Below are positions 14,362 to 26,110 of a stretch of 64,000 bases of DNA, piece by piece. The stretch is taken from NCBI RefSeq assembly GCF_947623445.1, contig NC_135242.1, positions 2,976,001-3,040,000 on the forward strand, written 5' to 3'. A program made the position numbers and the translations under genes. The stretch is from Clavelina lepadiformis. Taxonomy: Eukaryota; Chordata; Ascidiacea; Aplousobranchia; Clavelinidae. Each line of letters starts with the position of its first letter. Position 1 is the stretch's first letter. The notes beneath the pieces were generated by a model. That model was given only the letters and a program-made list of their open reading frames with translations. It made no database searches and was not told the DNA's origin.

Positions 14362-14472
14362 TTATTTATATTCAATAATATGCTAATGAGCATTCGAAAA
14401 TGGATTATTATAAACCAAAAAAATTTTGAGACAATCTTGATTGGCGGAGGCACACTTCTGTACTATGATTGG
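14362..14472 (-). promoter_or_regulatory. H2B copy 1 promoter
   Basis: Read on the minus strand, two CCAAT boxes (14468-14472 and 14440-14444) are followed by an octamer-like ATTAGCAT (14380-14387) and a TATA box TATAAAT (14364-14370), about 80 bases before the ATG. This is the usual H2B promoter order. The octamer departs from ATTTGCAT by one base. Confidence 0.75.
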
Positions 14473-14952
14473 TTAGTGTCGTGGATAGGCTATATCCTGA
14501 GCAAATCGGTAAAAATACTTTGTCTGATAAGGTTTTGAAATTCTATTCAAGAGAAAACACACCACTCCATCTGGAAACATAGAAACGAAATTCGTTTTGG
14601 CCAAATAACGCCCAACCCCAGTATTGTACTTAAAAGATACGTCGCTTCTTCCTAATTAAATACAGACGAGTCCCGGAACCCTTCCACTTTCACATCCACT
14701 TCCTTGTAAATATTCTTTGTTTTTGTGTTAGGAATAGGAATAAAATGCATTGTATTGAAAAGAAAACCGGTAAAGTAAGTTCCGCACTGCACAAAAACGA
14801 CTCTACAGCTTTCCATGTGCTGGTGATAGTCAATGGGTGACACTGACAGAGGCCTTTTATTTTACGCTAAACTAGTCGCTACACAAGCTATGTGCCTTAC
14901 TTAAATCATCTGCAAAACATTTACGATGTTATCTCTTTCTGGAAGTTGGAGT

Positions 14953-14968
14953 GGCTCTGAAAAGAGCC
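14953..14968 (-). promoter_or_regulatory. Histone mRNA 3' stem-loop (H2B copy 2)
   Basis: The same 16-base stem-loop as for copy 1, read on the minus strand, 36 bases after the H2B stop codon. Confidence 0.95.
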
Positions 14969-15004
14969 GTTTTACTGTTTAGGGCTAGTTAAAAAATGAC
15001 TAGC

Positions 15005-15361
15005 TTACTTGGAACTGGTGTATTTTGTTACAGCCTTTGTTCCTTCTGACACCGCGTGCTTGGCAAGTTCTCCAGGTAACAGCAATCGAACAGCAGTTTG
15101 AACCTCACGACTGCTGATGGTCGAGCGCTTGTTGTATTGACACAAGCGTGAAGCTTCTCCTGCAACTCTCTCGAACAAATCGCTCACAAACGAGTTCATG
15201 ATCTTCATCGCCTTGCTTGAGATACCAGTGTCTGGATGGACTTGTTTCAAAACTTTGTAGATGTAGATGCCGAAGCTCTCCTTGCGACGGTGACGACGTT
15301 TCACTTTCTTTTCTTGTTGAGGTTTCTTCGCCATCTTCTTTGGTCCTTTGGATGCAGCCAT
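15005..15361 (-). CDS. Histone H2B (copy 2)
   Basis: An intronless 118-residue H2B, identical to copy 1 apart from lacking the extra tail Leu. The histone fold is complete ([18 protein letters not shown]..., [18 protein letters not shown]..., AVTKYTSSK end). The coding DNA differs from copy 1 at only a handful of mostly silent sites, while the flanks differ strongly. That pattern fits gene conversion or selection within a tandem pair. Both genes point the same way and each has its own promoter and stem-loop. Confidence 0.97.
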   Translation of the reverse strand: MAASKGPKKMAKKPQQEKKVKRRHRRKESFGIYIYKVLKQVHPDTGISSKAMKIMNSFVSDLFERVAGEASRLCQYNKRSTISSREVQTAVRLLLPGELAKHAVSEGTKAVTKYTSSK

Positions 15362-15440
15362 TGTAGACGTAGAAAAGCGTTACTAGTAGACCAGGCGGTA
15401 ACTATTCAAAAATCTGAATATAACGTTTGGTCTGTTAATT

Positions 15441-15502
15441 GCAATATTTAACAACAAATATATGCAAATGAGCATTCCAAATACATTTCCTCATCAACCA
15501 AT
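15441..15502 (-). promoter_or_regulatory. H2B copy 2 promoter
   Basis: A canonical octamer (ATTTGCAT on the minus strand, 15462-15469) lies beside ATGAGCAT. A TATA-like TAAATATT (15442-15450) follows about 80 bases before the ATG. A CCAAT motif at 15498-15502 is on the plus strand, so it is reversed relative to copy 1. Confidence 0.7.
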
Positions 15503-15544
15503 AAAATTTAAGAAAATTTTGATAGGCAGATTATGAAGAAAAGG

Positions 15545-18229
15545 CAAGGTCATGTGATAGGTGAACTTAATCCTGAAAGTCAAAATTAAATGAAAACAGT
15601 TTTTCTGTTAATTTTACCGAAAACACATTTTGCTTAGAAACAACCAACTTGTTTTAGTGGCAAGCTTTATTCAGCAGGAATTTTCAATTTAATTTATTTG
15701 AATTGTATCAAATTTCTGAGTCGAAAAAACAGCAGTCAGGCTACGACACATTACACATATGGGAAGCAAAGAGATTTTTACACAGCAAACACTAGTAGTA
15801 TAGTTTTGAAACGATATTCCTAGATCCGAAAATAATCAGACCACTACCACTATACCACTATATGCCCTGATCACAAAAAAAATATTGCCTAAACCTAAAG
15901 ATTACTTCTAGTGGCTTACACGGGCCACCGCTTTTGCATTCTGCTGATATTTTACGGTGAAAGCATTGTCTTCAGTTTCATTTTGTTCAAATAGTATTCA
16001 TCAAAACTTCAACCATCGCTCTGTATTTTCTAGTCACAAAGCTTGACCTGTGCGCCAAGAATCCCATGTATCAGCCACAATCACTTTTCCGTTGAGGTGA
16101 AAGAAATGTACTTTTACGAAATTTTAAATACTTTGCGACGTCATAATAAAATTGTAATGAAATGAAAAACAGTTCAGATTGCTTAATCTAACCTCTGCAA
16201 TATTTTTTTAATTTTGGTGTGGTATGGTGATTTTTTCATTGGACTGAAGAAAGTTTTTGCTCGATTTGAACCCAGTGATGGTTCCTCATCGCTCGAGCCC
16301 ACAAAAGTGGTTGTGGTCTGAAGATGGGCTCAAACCCAGCACAAAAATCCATAGCCCTGAAAACTTAAGCCCAGCCCATGGAAAATGTACAGCACATCCA
16401 TTTTATTTTTGAGCCCAGCTCATTTCAATTACGAAAGAAAAACGAAAAATAATTTTTCTGTGTCATCGGTCTCATTCGGTCCCGCACTTCTCCAACTCTG
16501 TGTTCTGTATAAAGAAAATATAGCTGAAGAAAAATGTGAAATTTTAAAGAACCTCTCTAAATGCGGCTAGAGGACTAAGAGAACTAAAAGAACTAAGTAA
16601 TATTGTAGATATTGTAATAGAGTTATCACAGTACGACTCCATATGACGCAGTGGGCTAAAAATGGAAATGGCTAGGCTAAAATTTAAAGTGCGCTGGCCT
16701 TAACAATGAAATCGGCTGGGTTCAAGCCCATTTTTCTGTCACAACTCCGAGCTCCGGTTCCCAAGACAGCCTCGGTGAAAGTTTCGGTTGTCGCACATCT
16801 TTTATTTTGGTTTCTTAATTTTTCGCATAATATTCCTCGAATTTAGAACTGTCCACCAGGTCTACTGGACAGCAGCGAATGCTGTTATCGCCTTGCCCTT
16901 GGTTTGGCTGCTGTCACGTTTAATTTTTCTTTTTCAGATTTTCTCCACTCTTATGGACAGTCATAAAACTGGAACTGGAAGCAGCATAAGTTACACTGTA
17001 TTAAAAAAGCTAAAATAAATATGAAAAGACGCACTGAACAATCCCAACAAGACATTTAAAAAATCGGGATATGCCAGCAAGATAGGAAAAACAAATCGGA
17101 AACTCTCTTTAACATACATTTAAATAGAAATAGGAAAATTCACATTTCAATCTTTACATAAAAAAAACATAAAAAGTTGCTCATATGGACAACTCGTAAT
17201 TCTTCCTGCCGTTTTCAAACCGAAAGAAGACATCAGTTTATCTTGAACAAGAGCCGGCAGGGATGCGTTACTGGAAAGACTAAGGGGAGCACAGACCTCT
17301 GACGCTTATTTTGACGCTCATCATGCGCGAGCAATTTATTTAAAAGTTTCCATGAACAACAAAGTTTGTCACTAGCGGCGTCATACGGCAAAGAAATACA
17401 GCCCTAATTGCTATGTGTAGTATGTGCATGGTGAGTAAATAAACCTGACAGAACATAACAAAGCGAAATGAGATTTTAAGACAAGGGCTTTCAATGCAAA
17501 CAACTTTTATTCTGTCACTTTTTATCACTTGCTTCCCATTCAGCTGATATAGGTTAGACTCTGGTTGAAGTGACATCTTGTTGAAATGTTTCCATAAATC
17601 TTTATAGCGATATGTCATCCTTTTCCGTTCACCTACGTATAATGTACTACGCAAACCCTGCCCACCCGTACACTTGTCCCGTGCATCAAAGGAGGGATAA
17701 ACGTTTGACCATGGTTTGGGCAAAACTCAAAGTTGTTCAAACTTCGAATCAAATGCGCTAAACGCTGCTTGGAAAATTGAAGTTTAAACCCAGTTCAAAA
17801 ATTACTGGATTCGTCGTATAAGTTTATACCAGGTTATAACAGCGAAAAAGCTAGTTATTTTCTTAAATACGTAATATATCATTTGATTGTGTTCGCATAA
17901 TGCGAAACGACGTCGTGATTGTGTATTGCGGTCGAAAGTAAATATGTCAGGTGATGCAACGAATTGTAGAGTCAAATGTTGTGTAGAAAATCCCATAAAC
18001 AGTAGGCAGCCATGAAAATCTGTATTAAACTCAACAAAGTGTTACAGAATTCGTCTCCCGACTAATCTTTTACGGCTTTCACGGCCCACTCCAGATCAAG
18101 CATGTGGAATCGAAACGTATTCCAAATACCGAACCTCAAGTTTGGCAAAATCGTTAAAGTATGTAACTTAAAATGAAAATCAAAACTTCGAAATGAAACA
18201 TACAGACAAAAGAGAGAACTGGAATTCAT
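15545..18229. other. Intergenic
   Basis: No supported gene. The frame at 17340-17723 minus (127 codons) has no domain I recognise and no splice partners. A possible inverted-repeat element (16255-16775) is listed separately. Confidence 0.45.
16255..16775. mobile_element. Possible inverted-repeat (MITE-like) element
   Basis: The left part carries GGTTCC..., a GAGCCC run and ATGGGCTCAAACCCAGC (near 16325). The right part, reversed, reads GGAACC..., GAGCTC and ATGGGCTTGAACCCAGC (near 16725). The two ends therefore form an imperfect inverted repeat around an AT-rich centre of about 350 bases with no transposase frame. I could not fix exact ends or a target duplication. Confidence 0.4.
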
Positions 18230-18675
18230 AAGTTTACAAAAAACGAACAACGTAAGTAATACGTGCTTAACTGAAATGATCATTTTGGGATTTGAATCAT
18301 TTCCGAAGTTCTTAATACAACTACCCACCATACAAAGTGGTAAATCAAAAAGCAATAAAAAAATACAATCAAATTCAATTGATAACTGGCTTTGCAATAT
18401 TATGGGCAATCAATAATGGCGATATAATATTTTTCCTGTGTTCTGCCTACAATGCGTACTTTTAACCTAATGTTAGGTAGAAAAACTGCTTGCCTATGTC
18501 ATCAGCTGGAATTTCTCCTTCTCGTTTTGCCTTTAAAAGACTCGGTAATGTACAAACATGTAAGTTATGTCAGCAAGGCATTGCCTCGAATTGGACAGAA
18601 CCATTTTATTGTATTTAAAACTTTTTATTCTACTCTCATAGCGCCAGAAATAGTTTTTTTTTACCATTCCACAAA
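18230..18675 (+). promoter_or_regulatory. Shared lectin upstream module (lectin 1)
   Basis: This block of about 0.44 kb directly upstream of lectin 1 is also found upstream of lectin 2, lectin 3 and the decayed lectin unit, and in shorter form at two sites without a lectin. Shared landmarks are CTTAACTGAAATGAT, TTTCCTGTGTTCTG, AACCTAATGTTAGG and TGGAATTTCTCC (18507-18518). The last resembles a Rel/NF-kB site with one mismatch. Promoter function is inferred from position and repeated retention. Confidence 0.55.
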
Positions 18676-19500
18676 ATGATTTTGACACTGGTTATAATAT
18701 CTCTCTTTGTTTATAACTGTCATGGAGCGACATGCGACTGCCAAAACGAACTGAGCCAACTCCGCAAGGGTAAGTGCAGCGTTGACCTATTTGATATCTT
18801 GTTTATTGATACCTTGGTTTAAAGAATACCAGAAGATTTTGAAACAATTTTTGATGTAACTTTTGTCTTGGTTATGTAAAGAAAATAAACATTTTATTGA
18901 AAAAACTACAGAATTAGAAGCTTCAGCTGATTCCGAATGGTTTGTTCCGTTCAATGGCTACAAATACAAGCTGACGCAACCAAAAAACTGGACTGAAGCA
19001 AGATCGGAATGTCAAGGACTTGGTGGTGATTTGGCAACCGTTGGGGCCAGAGACACAACAATGAGAGAGTAAGATAACACTGAAACATGATCCTTATAGG
19101 TTTATTGTAAAATATTCACTTTAAAACTTTTATGTAGGTCGAGTTGACCGCGGCTGAAATCGCTGACCACGGCTTCCCATATGTTCTTATTAATTTGGAG
19201 TTCTCCAGTCAATTTGTTTGTATTTTATATAGATTGATCTGGCTGCGTTTGGGCAAACCCAGGCCTTGGATCGGGCTCCACGATTTAGAAAGAGAAGGAG
19301 AATATACTTGGATTGACGGAGCACCAGCTGACAATCTTGACTGGGACGACGGTGAACCCAATAACATGGAGATGCAAACTTTTGGAAGTGACATAATAGA
19401 AGATGAAGATTGTGGAAATTTATCGATAAACGGCAAATTGAATGATGATAATTGCTCCTACTCTTTTATCAACGGTCTTTGTGAGATTAAAATTGAATAA
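18676..19500 (+). CDS. Secreted C-type lectin 1
   Basis: Three exons by splice signals and phase: 18676-18769, 18912-19068, 19233-19500 (about 172 residues). Exon 1 encodes a signal peptide (MILTLVIISLFVYNCHG) and the start of a Cys-bearing neck (CDCQNELSQLRK). Exon 2 holds the first half of the lectin fold (WFVPFNGYKYKLTQ, WTEARSECQGLGGDLATV). Exon 3 holds WIGLHD, WIDG, the EPN sugar and calcium motif (GEPNN), the EDEDCGNL segment and the closing Cys residues (NDDNC, GLCE). EPN predicts mannose/GlcNAc-type, calcium-dependent binding. The AATAAA poly(A) signal overlaps the stop codon. Exons 1 and 2 have the same lengths (94 and 157 bases) as in lectins 2 and 3, so the three are recent relatives. 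No transmembrane segment is seen. Confidence 0.9.
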
Positions 19501-21024
19501 AATCAATTTTTCAATTCAAGAAATCCGAAACAAATTTCTTAAAACACGACTGTATACTTTTATGTCGTATAATGGTATAGACTGTTAAATCCATTATGTT
19601 TTTCAATTGTAGAATAAGTGTATATGATTAGATTTGTTTTTTAATTTTTTGCGAAAATTCTTTCATTGGACTAAGGCGGACAAACAACTAATTATGAACA
19701 GTGTAAATTCAGTTATGAACGCACGAAAAAAAGCATTTATGTGCGTCTGGCTGAAACTAATGACCGGTTTTCCGAATTCGAAAGATTTTCGAAATTTTCA
19801 TTGAAATGTTGTGCCATTACTTGTGCAAGAAGCAAATTAGGCAGTCAAAGCCCATCCTTCACTGTAATTTATGCTCAACAACTGACGTCACTAAACTTCT
19901 GTGTTCGTAATTTGATTGTGATTTTTCGTTATTTTTCATCTGCAATAAACACAACAACGGAAATTTAATTATTCGTTTTCTTTTCTTTTAACTTTACGGT
20001 TTCAGGATGGCAAGCTGAAATAGGTCAACCAAAGCAATGATCAGAGGTTTGAAATCTGCTCCATATTGACCAGCAATGATCAATAGCGAAATTCTTTAGT
20101 TTCCAGAGACTTTTAAAAACCGACAAAACTTAAAAAGTCATTCTTATAGCTTTTAAATAATTTATATGATTTTTTTTCTTAAAAGATAATAACTGTCACA
20201 CTCATACATTTTAATTAAATTCATCTTGTGTACCGGATGAGTCCGACGAAATTAAAATCAAATTTATAATTTAACAACACATCAAACTGTTTAAGTAAAT
20301 CAAGGTGTCAAAAATAAGCGGTCGTTAGAATATTTTGCGTTCTTGTGCCACATGAAGTCGTTTTCCTGCATTGAAGTGAATTAAACGTCCACTATCTTCT
20401 GACGGTTTAGGTTACACAAATCCAAGCTCAAATAAAATTGCAAAATCGAACCTCTATTCCATGTTCTCAATTTTGAAGTTTGTTTTGCAAAAAAAGTATA
20501 ATGTTAGTGCTTCTGGTTAGGATTATTTCCTGTTCAGCCATGGATGAAAAGAACAGCGCAAAGCAAGATCATTTTCGTCACTTTTCTGGTTTAACCAGTA
20601 GAAATAAAGGGTATGTTGTTTTTAACAAGAGTAGTATCCTAGAAAAATTTTTATCTGTGTTAAGGGCTTTAGTGCCACTTAATTTAAGAATAATGATGAT
20701 GGTGGCGCTAGATTAAAAACTAAATTTACTTGATTAGTCGATGCGCGATTCATTGAAAATAAGTTGTAAACATCAAAGCATATCACTCATATGATTATAA
20801 TTTTAAGAAGCTTATTGTTAGATCGTTGCTAACTGTAAATAGCACCAATAGTGCAGGTTAATCTCTACCCATAATGCCTCAGCTTGCTTGCCAACGTGCT
20901 AACATACCGGTACTTATCATTCGGGATTATCTGTTCGTACACGTGTGTTCTCTTTTCACTTTTATATTAAATATGTTGTTAAAAGCTTCAAAACTTGAGT
21001 CACTCTAAGCAAAACCCCCGTGCA
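19501..21024. other. Lectin 1 downstream spacer
   Basis: AT-rich DNA without a supported gene. The stretch near 20690-20880 recurs downstream of lectin 2 (23540-23645) and, in another part, at 25685-25760, so it belongs to the duplicated lectin unit. The frame at 20480-20716 is not supported by any domain. Confidence 0.5.
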
Positions 21025-21400
21025 GAAGTATTGCGTGCTTAACTGAAATGATTACTTTGGAATTTGAAGCATTTCCGGAATTCTTTATACAACTGCGGGT
21101 TTTAGAAAGTATTATGAACCAACAATCAAACTCATTTCACGAATCACTTGGCAATATTATTGGCATTCCACAGAAACGTCATAATAATCTTTCCGTGTTT
21201 TTAGATTGCGTACTTTTAACGTAATTTTGGGTAATAAACGTGACGCCCTATAAAGTTGGATGGTATGCCTACTTCCATTTCTGACTTTTCTTTTTAAAAA
21301 ACTACATAACTTACAAACATTTAGGTTATGTTATCAAAACCAGATTTTGTAGAAATGTAAATAAAACTATTCCTTGCTCTATCACAGCTTGCGCTTTTGC
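21025..21400 (+). repeat. Orphan copy of lectin upstream module
   Basis: This resembles the region upstream of lectins 1-3 (CTTAACTGAAATGATTAC, TTTCCGGAATTC, the cytosine-rich TTTCT block, ACTTACAAACATTTAGG), but no lectin signal-peptide exon follows. With its left flank (20810-21024) it is also directly repeated at 25685-26110. Confidence 0.65.
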
Positions 21401-21659
21401 TTTTATTTTGTAACATGCTGTAACACTAACACATCACCGCTTCCCGCGTGTAGGCTATTTCTTGTCATGTATGTTCATGGACTTAATCATATAGATATGG
21501 ATACAAACAGTTCATACTGTTCTGGTATTGTTGCATGTCTTCTGTATGTTTGTGTTGTGGGGAATTTGAGATTTACTTACTGGTAGGTTAGACCAAGCAC
21601 CATGTTTAGTTGTTCACTGTGTTGTTGTTCTTCTTGCTTTGCACAATTTACATCGATGC

Positions 21660-22071
21660 GAAATATCTTAATAAAAAATGATTTTGGGATTTGACACATT
21701 TCCGAAATTCTAAATACAACTGTTGATTGTAACAAATGGTAATCCAAAATGCAACAAGAACACATGCAATAAAACTCAATCGACAATTTCTTTTGCAATG
21801 AATTGTTCAATCAGTAATAGTTGACCTTATCATATTTTTCCTGTGTTCTGCTTACATTGCGGAATTGTAACCTAATGTTAGGTAGTAAACGTGGTAGCCT
21901 ACGTTGTTAGGTGGAATTTCTCCTTCTGGCTTTGCCTTCAAAAGTATCGGTAGCATACAGACAAGTAAGTTATAAGCAAGGCATTACGTGGAAGTGGACA
22001 GAACCATTTTATCGGAATAAGCTTTCGTTTTACCCTCATAGAGCAAAGAATTTTTTTTACTATTCGGAAAA
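21660..22071 (+). promoter_or_regulatory. Shared lectin upstream module (lectin 2)
   Basis: Close copy of the lectin 3 upstream region and a more distant copy of that of lectin 1. It retains TTTTTCCTGTGTTCTGC, AACCTAATGTTAGG and TGGAATTTCTCC (21912-21923). Confidence 0.55.
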
Positions 22072-23535
22072 ATGATTTTGATACTGGTTGCCATATCACT
22101 CTTCTTTCATAACTGCCATGGAACCCCAATCGATTGCCATTACGAAGTGAGCAAGCTTCGCAAAGGTAAGTGCTGCTGGGAAATATCCAATCTTTCGGTC
22201 ACTTCTCCTTAAAAGTTTATATCAGTAGAAGATAAATCTTCTCTGAAATCTTTGTTTTTGTTTTATAAAATAAACATTTTATGGCACATTTACAGAATTA
22301 CAGGCTTCAGTTGATTCCGAATGGTTTGTCCCGTTCAATGGCTATAAATACAAGCTGACGCAACCCGCTAACTGGACTGAAGCAAGATCGGAATGTCAAG
22401 AACTTGGTGGTGATTTGGCAACCGTTGGGGCCAGAGACTCATACGCAAGAAGGTGAGATTACACTGAACTATCTTTCTCAGATATATTGCAAAATGCTCA
22501 GTTTAAAAAATTTTAATTTTCATATTTATGACTTTTTCATGTTTATTTTTTCATCATTCATTTTTTATGTTTATGTTATCTCATATGTTCGTTTTGCGTT
22601 GGGGCAAGAATATTAACTTCTACTTAAACAATTGATCGGTTATTACTTTACGTCATTATATTTCCTTCTCATGTCAGTTCAACTTCAGCAACTTGGCCAG
22701 TTTAATGCTCGCCTTCGCGGAGAGAAGTTTGTGTGAACTGTGTTTAAGTCGCCAATTCCTTTCGCTGCCTCACATATACTCTTATTAACTTGGATTTCTC
22801 CAGTTAATTTAATTCTATTTTTAGGATCATCTGGTTGCGTTTAGGCAAACCCATTGCTTGGATAGGATTTAACGATTTAGAAAGAGAAGGAGAATATACT
22901 TGGATCGACGGAGTTTTAGGAGATCGAAATCTTGACTGGAACGACGACGAACCGGATAATGCGGAACTTCTTCGTATCGGAGTGAAACAAGAACGTGTCG
23001 GATTTTCATTCTACGACATCGTCTTAGGAGATGAAGATTGTGGAAATTTATACCAAGGCAAATTGAGCGACGAATACTGCGCCGACACATTTCCTGGACT
23101 TTGCGAGAAAAAAGTCAATTAAACTATAAGATTTTTAAGAAAAATGACAATTATTTTAGTGCATTATCGTATTTATAAAATTAACGAAAAGAAAGTTGCC
23201 TGGAATATTGTGGTGAGTTTTCTTCTATATTCGATTAATTAAAGTAACATAAGCACGTCATCATGAAAAAATACAATTTTTTCACATTTATGGCGCTCCA
23301 AAAAAATCTTCAATAAACTTTGTAGCCGCATGTAATTATGGTTCGAAATAATCGTATAACAAGAAACGCAAAGAAAATAAAGGTTAAGGATTCTTGCGGT
23401 TGGTTTAAAATCTGCGATAGACACACAACAACAACTAGAAAAGTTACAACATGGTCAAACTACACAAATGAAAATGTCCCGTATAGCAACAGCATAGGTT
23501 ACGAAAATTATGACCATAATTACGAAAATTATTAA
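21675..23535 (+). repeat. Inverted duplication, left arm
   Basis: This arm contains the promoter region, all three exons and the downstream flank of lectin 2. It matches 26570-28360 in inverse orientation, introns included, at roughly 90 percent by eye. The spacer of about 3 kb between the arms holds the decayed lectin unit, an hAT-type MITE and an orphan module. Confidence 0.85.
22072..23122 (+). CDS. Secreted C-type lectin 2
   Basis: Three exons: 22072-22165, 22296-22452, 22825-23122 (about 182 residues). Signal peptide MILILVAISLFFHNCHG, neck IDCHYEVSKLRK, then the lectin fold: WFVPFNGYKYKLTQP, WTEARSECQELGGDLATV, WIGFNDLEREGEYTWIDG, a long loop, GDEDCGNLYQGKLSDEYC and GLCEKKVN. The sugar motif is EPD (DDEPDNAE) where lectins 1, 3 and 4 have EPN. 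Since Asn of EPN binds both calcium and sugar in this family, specificity or affinity is probably altered. The segment between EPD and GDEDC is longer than in lectin 1. Lectin 2 is the left-arm partner of lectin 3. Confidence 0.9.
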
Positions 23536-23814
23536 AAATAATGATGGTGGTGGCGCTAGATTAAAAACTAAACTTACTTGATTAATCGATGCGCGATTTG
23601 TTGAAATTAAGTTGTAAACATCAAAGCAAGAACCCAAATGATTATAATTTTAATCGCAGGTTAAGGATCAGAGCTTTTACGCAACATATTCAAACATTTA
23701 ATCTGCGTGATCTCGAAACGTATTCTGTACAGGAAATAAATTAAGAAAAAACGTTAAATACCTTCTAGATTAGATTTAAAACATTTAATGAAGTAACAAA
23801 ATTTTAGGAGTTTA

Positions 23815-24240
23815 CAAAAAAAACGAACAACGGAAGTCATGTATGCTTAACCAAACTGATCATTTTGGAATTGGAAGTATTTCCGGAATTCTTAATACAA
23901 CTGCTAACGTAATAAAAGGCATTACCAACCAACAATCAAAATCATTGGACGAATCGCTTTGCAGTATATTAGGCATCCAATAATGACCTTATTATATTTT
24001 CCTGTGTTTTCCTTACATTGCAAAATTTTAAAATAATGTTAAGTAGTAAACGTGGTAGCCTATGTCATCAGGTGGAATTTTTCCTTCTCGCTTTGCCTTT
24101 GAAACGCTCGATAACTTACAAACATGTAAGTTATGTCAGCAAAGCATTACTTTGAAGTGGATGGAACCATTTTATTGTAATTAGAACCAATTATTCTAAT
24201 CTCATAGCGCAAGAAATAACTTTAAATAACACATGAAATA
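23815..24240 (+). repeat. Lectin upstream module of the decayed unit
   Basis: Another copy of the shared upstream block, directly before the broken lectin at 24243. It carries CTTAACCAAACTGATCATT, TTTCCTGTGTTTTCC and TGGAATTTTTCCTTCTCG, so the Rel-like site differs from the active copies. Confidence 0.65.
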
Positions 24241-24242
24241 AC

Positions 24243-24590
24243 ACATGCGACTGCAAAAACGAACTGAGCCAACTCCGCAAGGGTAAGTGCAGCGTTGACC
24301 TCGTCGATATGTTGTTTATTAATACCTTGGCTTAAAGAATACCAGAAGATATATCGAAGGCATTATTTTAGAAATCTTTCATTTTGGCTATGAAAAGAAA
24401 GATCAATAACAATTAATGGCAAATTTGCAGAATTACAAGCTTCAGTTGATTCCGAATGGTTTGTTCCGTTCAATGGCTACAAACACAAGCTGACGCCACC
24501 ACGTACCTGGTTTGCAGCGTGATTGTAATGCCTAAGACTTGCTGGTGATTTGGCAACGGTTGGGGCCAGAGACCCAAACATGAGAGAGAC
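24243..24590 (+). pseudogene. Decayed C-type lectin unit
   Basis: The 3' part of a signal/neck exon survives at 24243-24282 (CDCKNELSQLRK, with a GTAAG donor), but its hydrophobic leader and start codon are gone. Exon 2 is recognisable at 24431-24590 (ELQASVDSEWFVPFNGYKHKL...) and has an in-frame TGA at 24520-24522. Exon 3 (WIGL, EPN) is missing; downstream-flank sequence of the unit follows directly at about 24630. It is most like lectin 1 in exon 1. A clear non-functional relic of a fourth unit in the array. Confidence 0.9.
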
Positions 24591-24801
24591 CCAAATATGA
24601 GAGGAAATTCAATTTTGTTGTAGTTATGGTGCTACAAAAAAAACTTCAATAAAATTTGCAAACGCATGTAATTGTGGTTCGCAGTAGATGTGCAACAAGA
24701 TAAGCAACGAAAGTCAAAGCTGAGGATTCTTGCGGTTGATATAAATTCTCCGTTAAAACACAAAAAATTGGAAAGGTTACAACAACATGGTTAGACTAAA
24801 C

Positions 24802-25153
24802 CAGTGGTGACGAACCCGTTCGCTGTCGCGGGCCACTTCATTAGTTACAGCTGAGTAAGCGGGCCGCACAACTTTTAAGTCATATGACTATGTAGTTTTT
24901 TTATAAACGATTAGAAATAGTTTATCAACAATAAGGAACAACAAACAAAAGTAATAAAAATCCCATGCGAATCATACAGTGGAAGCTATTTTATGTAGTA
25001 TTGAAACATAAAATAACATGTCCGGAATTTTCCGGACGGTATGGCAACCCTTAAATCCTATAAGTCCTTTATGCCTTGCATGTATGGGCGTTTGTCAAAT
25101 CGTTTGGTGGGCCGCACAAAATTGTTTGGCGGGCCGCAGGTTCGTCACCTTTG
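24802..25153. mobile_element. hAT-type MITE with 8-bp target duplication
   Basis: A 352-bp non-coding element with terminal inverted repeats CAGTGGTGACGAACC / CAAAGGTGACGAACC and a perfect 8-bp direct repeat GACTAAAC on both sides (24794-24801 and 25154-25161). The GGGCCGC-rich subterminal sequence is typical of hAT-derived MITEs. It has split the downstream flank of the decayed lectin unit; the uninterrupted counterpart is at 23285-23480. Confidence 0.9.
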
Positions 25154-25684
25154 GACTAAACACATGCACATCCCGTATAACAAGAAAACAATGACAAATA
25201 CTCAAAAAATTGTGATCAAAACGCAAATTTCTAGCATTTTCACACCGTGCAATCTATAACATCCATAGCCCTAAAGCTTCATCCAGCATCAAACTCAAAT
25301 GATGACAGTTTTTGTCCAAAACTTTACATTACGCGCGTCAAACAACCAGATGCCAGCAGATAGAGTAGAATATATATTTTTGAGTTGACGTATTTTTATG
25401 AAATCGAAGAATTTGTGTGATGAAGCTTCTTTATAAATAGAAATTTGACTGCGTATTAGCAACATCTTTCGACCTCATGGTGTTACGTCCAATCATGAAT
25501 ACGTTAGCTGAATTTGAAACGGAATATTCCAAATGTTTAAGCTTACAAGCTTTTAAGTACAAGGAAATTAAATTAAAAAACGTTACATTGATTCTAAATA
25601 AGATTCATAGACATTGTGACTTAGCAAAAATTCAAACGTTCACAAAAAAGGAACAATGGGAGTTGTAACAGATGTAGGCTATTA

Positions 25685-26110
25685 ACAAGCTTATTGTTAG
25701 ATCGTTGCTAACTGTAAATAGCACCAATAGTGGTTAATCTCTACCCATAATGCCTCAGCTTGCTTGCCAATGTGCTAACAAACCGGTACGTATCATTCGG
25801 AATTATCTGTTCGTACACGTGTGTTCTCTTTTCAATTTTATATTAAATATGTTGTTAAAAGCTTCAAAACTTGATTCACTCTAAGCAGAACCCACGTGCA
25901 GAAGTATTGCGTGCTTAACTGAAATGAGTATTTTTGGATTTGAAGCATTTCCGGAATTCTTTATACAACTGCTGGTTTTAAAAAGTATTATGAACCAACA
26001 ATCAAACTCATTTCACGAATCACTTCTCGATATTATCGGCATTCCACAGAGACGTCATAATAATCTTCCCGTGTTCTTTGATTGCGTACTTCTAACTTTA
26101 AGATTTGCCA
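25685..26110 (+). repeat. Orphan lectin upstream module, second copy
   Basis: Direct repeat of 20810-21210, from AAGCTTATTGTTAGATCG through the CTTAACTGAAATGA block to TCTTCCCGTGTTCTTTG. No lectin exon follows. Not inside either inverted arm. Confidence 0.8.

Noticed and set aside
17340-17723. 127-codon minus-strand frame
   Set aside because: No recognisable domain, no splice partners, mixed hydrophobic tail; likely chance.
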